A DNA stretch of 64,000 nt from Haloprofundus salinisoli. Lineage in GTDB: Archaea; Halobacteriota; Halobacteria; Halobacteriales; Haloferacaceae. The translations under genes were made by a program, and so were the position numbers. The stretch lies in assembly GCF_020097815.1 (NCBI RefSeq), contig NZ_CP083663.1, positions 2,356,001 to 2,420,000 on the forward strand, read 5' to 3'. Below the pieces are notes generated by a model that was given only the letters and a program-made list of their open reading frames with translations, was not told the DNA's origin and did not search any database. This document shows positions 63,802 to 64,000 of the stretch, piece by piece; the first letter of the stretch is position 1; each line of letters starts with the position of its first letter.

Positions 63802-64000
63802 ATGATTTCGCAGACGAGTCAACAGACGACCGTTCCCGATACACTCCGTTCGCCGCGCGCAAAACTCGTGTATCTGTACCTCTCGACGCACGGAGACGCC
63901 TCCGTTTCGGAACTACAGGAGAGTCTCGCAATGACGAAACTCACTCTCTACAGTATTCTTCGGACGCTTCAGGGGGAGGGGTTGGTCGGCCGCGACGCCG
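63802..64000 (+). CDS. Winged-helix transcriptional regulator (partial, 3' end outside window)
   Basis: The first 66 residues of a haloarchaeal HTH protein (MISQTSQQTTVPDTLRSPRA). KLVYLYLSTHGDASVSELQE with SLAMTKLTLYSILRTLQGEG is a winged helix of MarR/TrmB-like type. The gene runs off the window. The TATA position supports the ATG at 63802, though 63787 is possible. Confidence 0.72.
   Translation, partial: MISQTSQQTTVPDTLRSPRAKLVYLYLSTHGDASVSELQESLAMTKLTLYSILRTLQGEGLVGRDA

Overview
The window is chromosomal DNA from a halophilic archaeon (class Halobacteria, probably order Haloferacales). The evidence is high GC, strongly acidic proteins rich in Asp and Glu, mostly leaderless genes with a TATA-like box about 27 bases before the start codon, and archaeal genes such as rps17e, cofD, a haloarchaeal dodecin, UPF0179, DUF447 and a geranylgeranyl-reductase family protein. 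No species can be named from sequence alone.

Layout. 0-7 kb: an ATP-grasp ligase, biotin ligase birA, a universal stress protein, an amidohydrolase and two tandem paralogous HD-domain phosphohydrolases. 7-10.4 kb: an overlapping operon of cofD (coenzyme F420), a dihydrouridine-synthase-like TIM barrel, a CitG/MdcB-like protein and DUF447. 10.4-17 kb: rps17e, a flavin reductase, a Tat lipoprotein, a hydroxyacid dehydrogenase, an FAH-family enzyme, asd and cspA, with palindrome-rich gaps and a 600-base gap that may hold a structured RNA. 17-28 kb: a Rieske protein, hisD, an A-type Fe-S carrier, small zinc and membrane proteins, MscS, dodecin, a 5'-nucleotidase and DUF63. 28-35.5 kb: an Lrp regulator, an inositol-phosphatase family enzyme, a protein-only RNase P homologue (HARP), tRNA-Leu(CAA), an RlaP-type nucleotidyltransferase, DUF309 and an aspartoacylase-like protein. 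36-45 kb: a four-gene operon prkA / second PrkA-like ATPase / DUF444 / SpoVR, then two paralogous HTH-membrane proteins.

45.2-54.2 kb is an integrated element of about 9 kb in the 3' end of tRNA-Glu(UUC). It is bounded by 57-base direct repeats and carries a tyrosine integrase, a 1259-residue single-chain restriction-modification enzyme and four proteins of unknown role. Its base composition is clearly more AT-rich than the chromosome, and the restriction-modification gene itself is a compositional mosaic.

54-64 kb: a fused 3-hydroxyacyl-CoA dehydrogenase/enoyl-CoA hydratase, a HhH-GPD DNA glycosylase, a RimK-retropepsin fusion divergent from a succinylglutamate-desuccinylase-like gene, the complete sdhCDBA operon and the start of a winged-helix regulator.

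The points most worth following up are the tRNA-Glu element and its large dyad-symmetric site, the RimK-protease fusion with its divergent partner, the cofD-linked cluster with methanopterin-type neighbours, HARP and RlaP close together, and short palindromic GAGCGAAGCG-type insertions read through in frame in HisD, SdhA and the RlaP protein.
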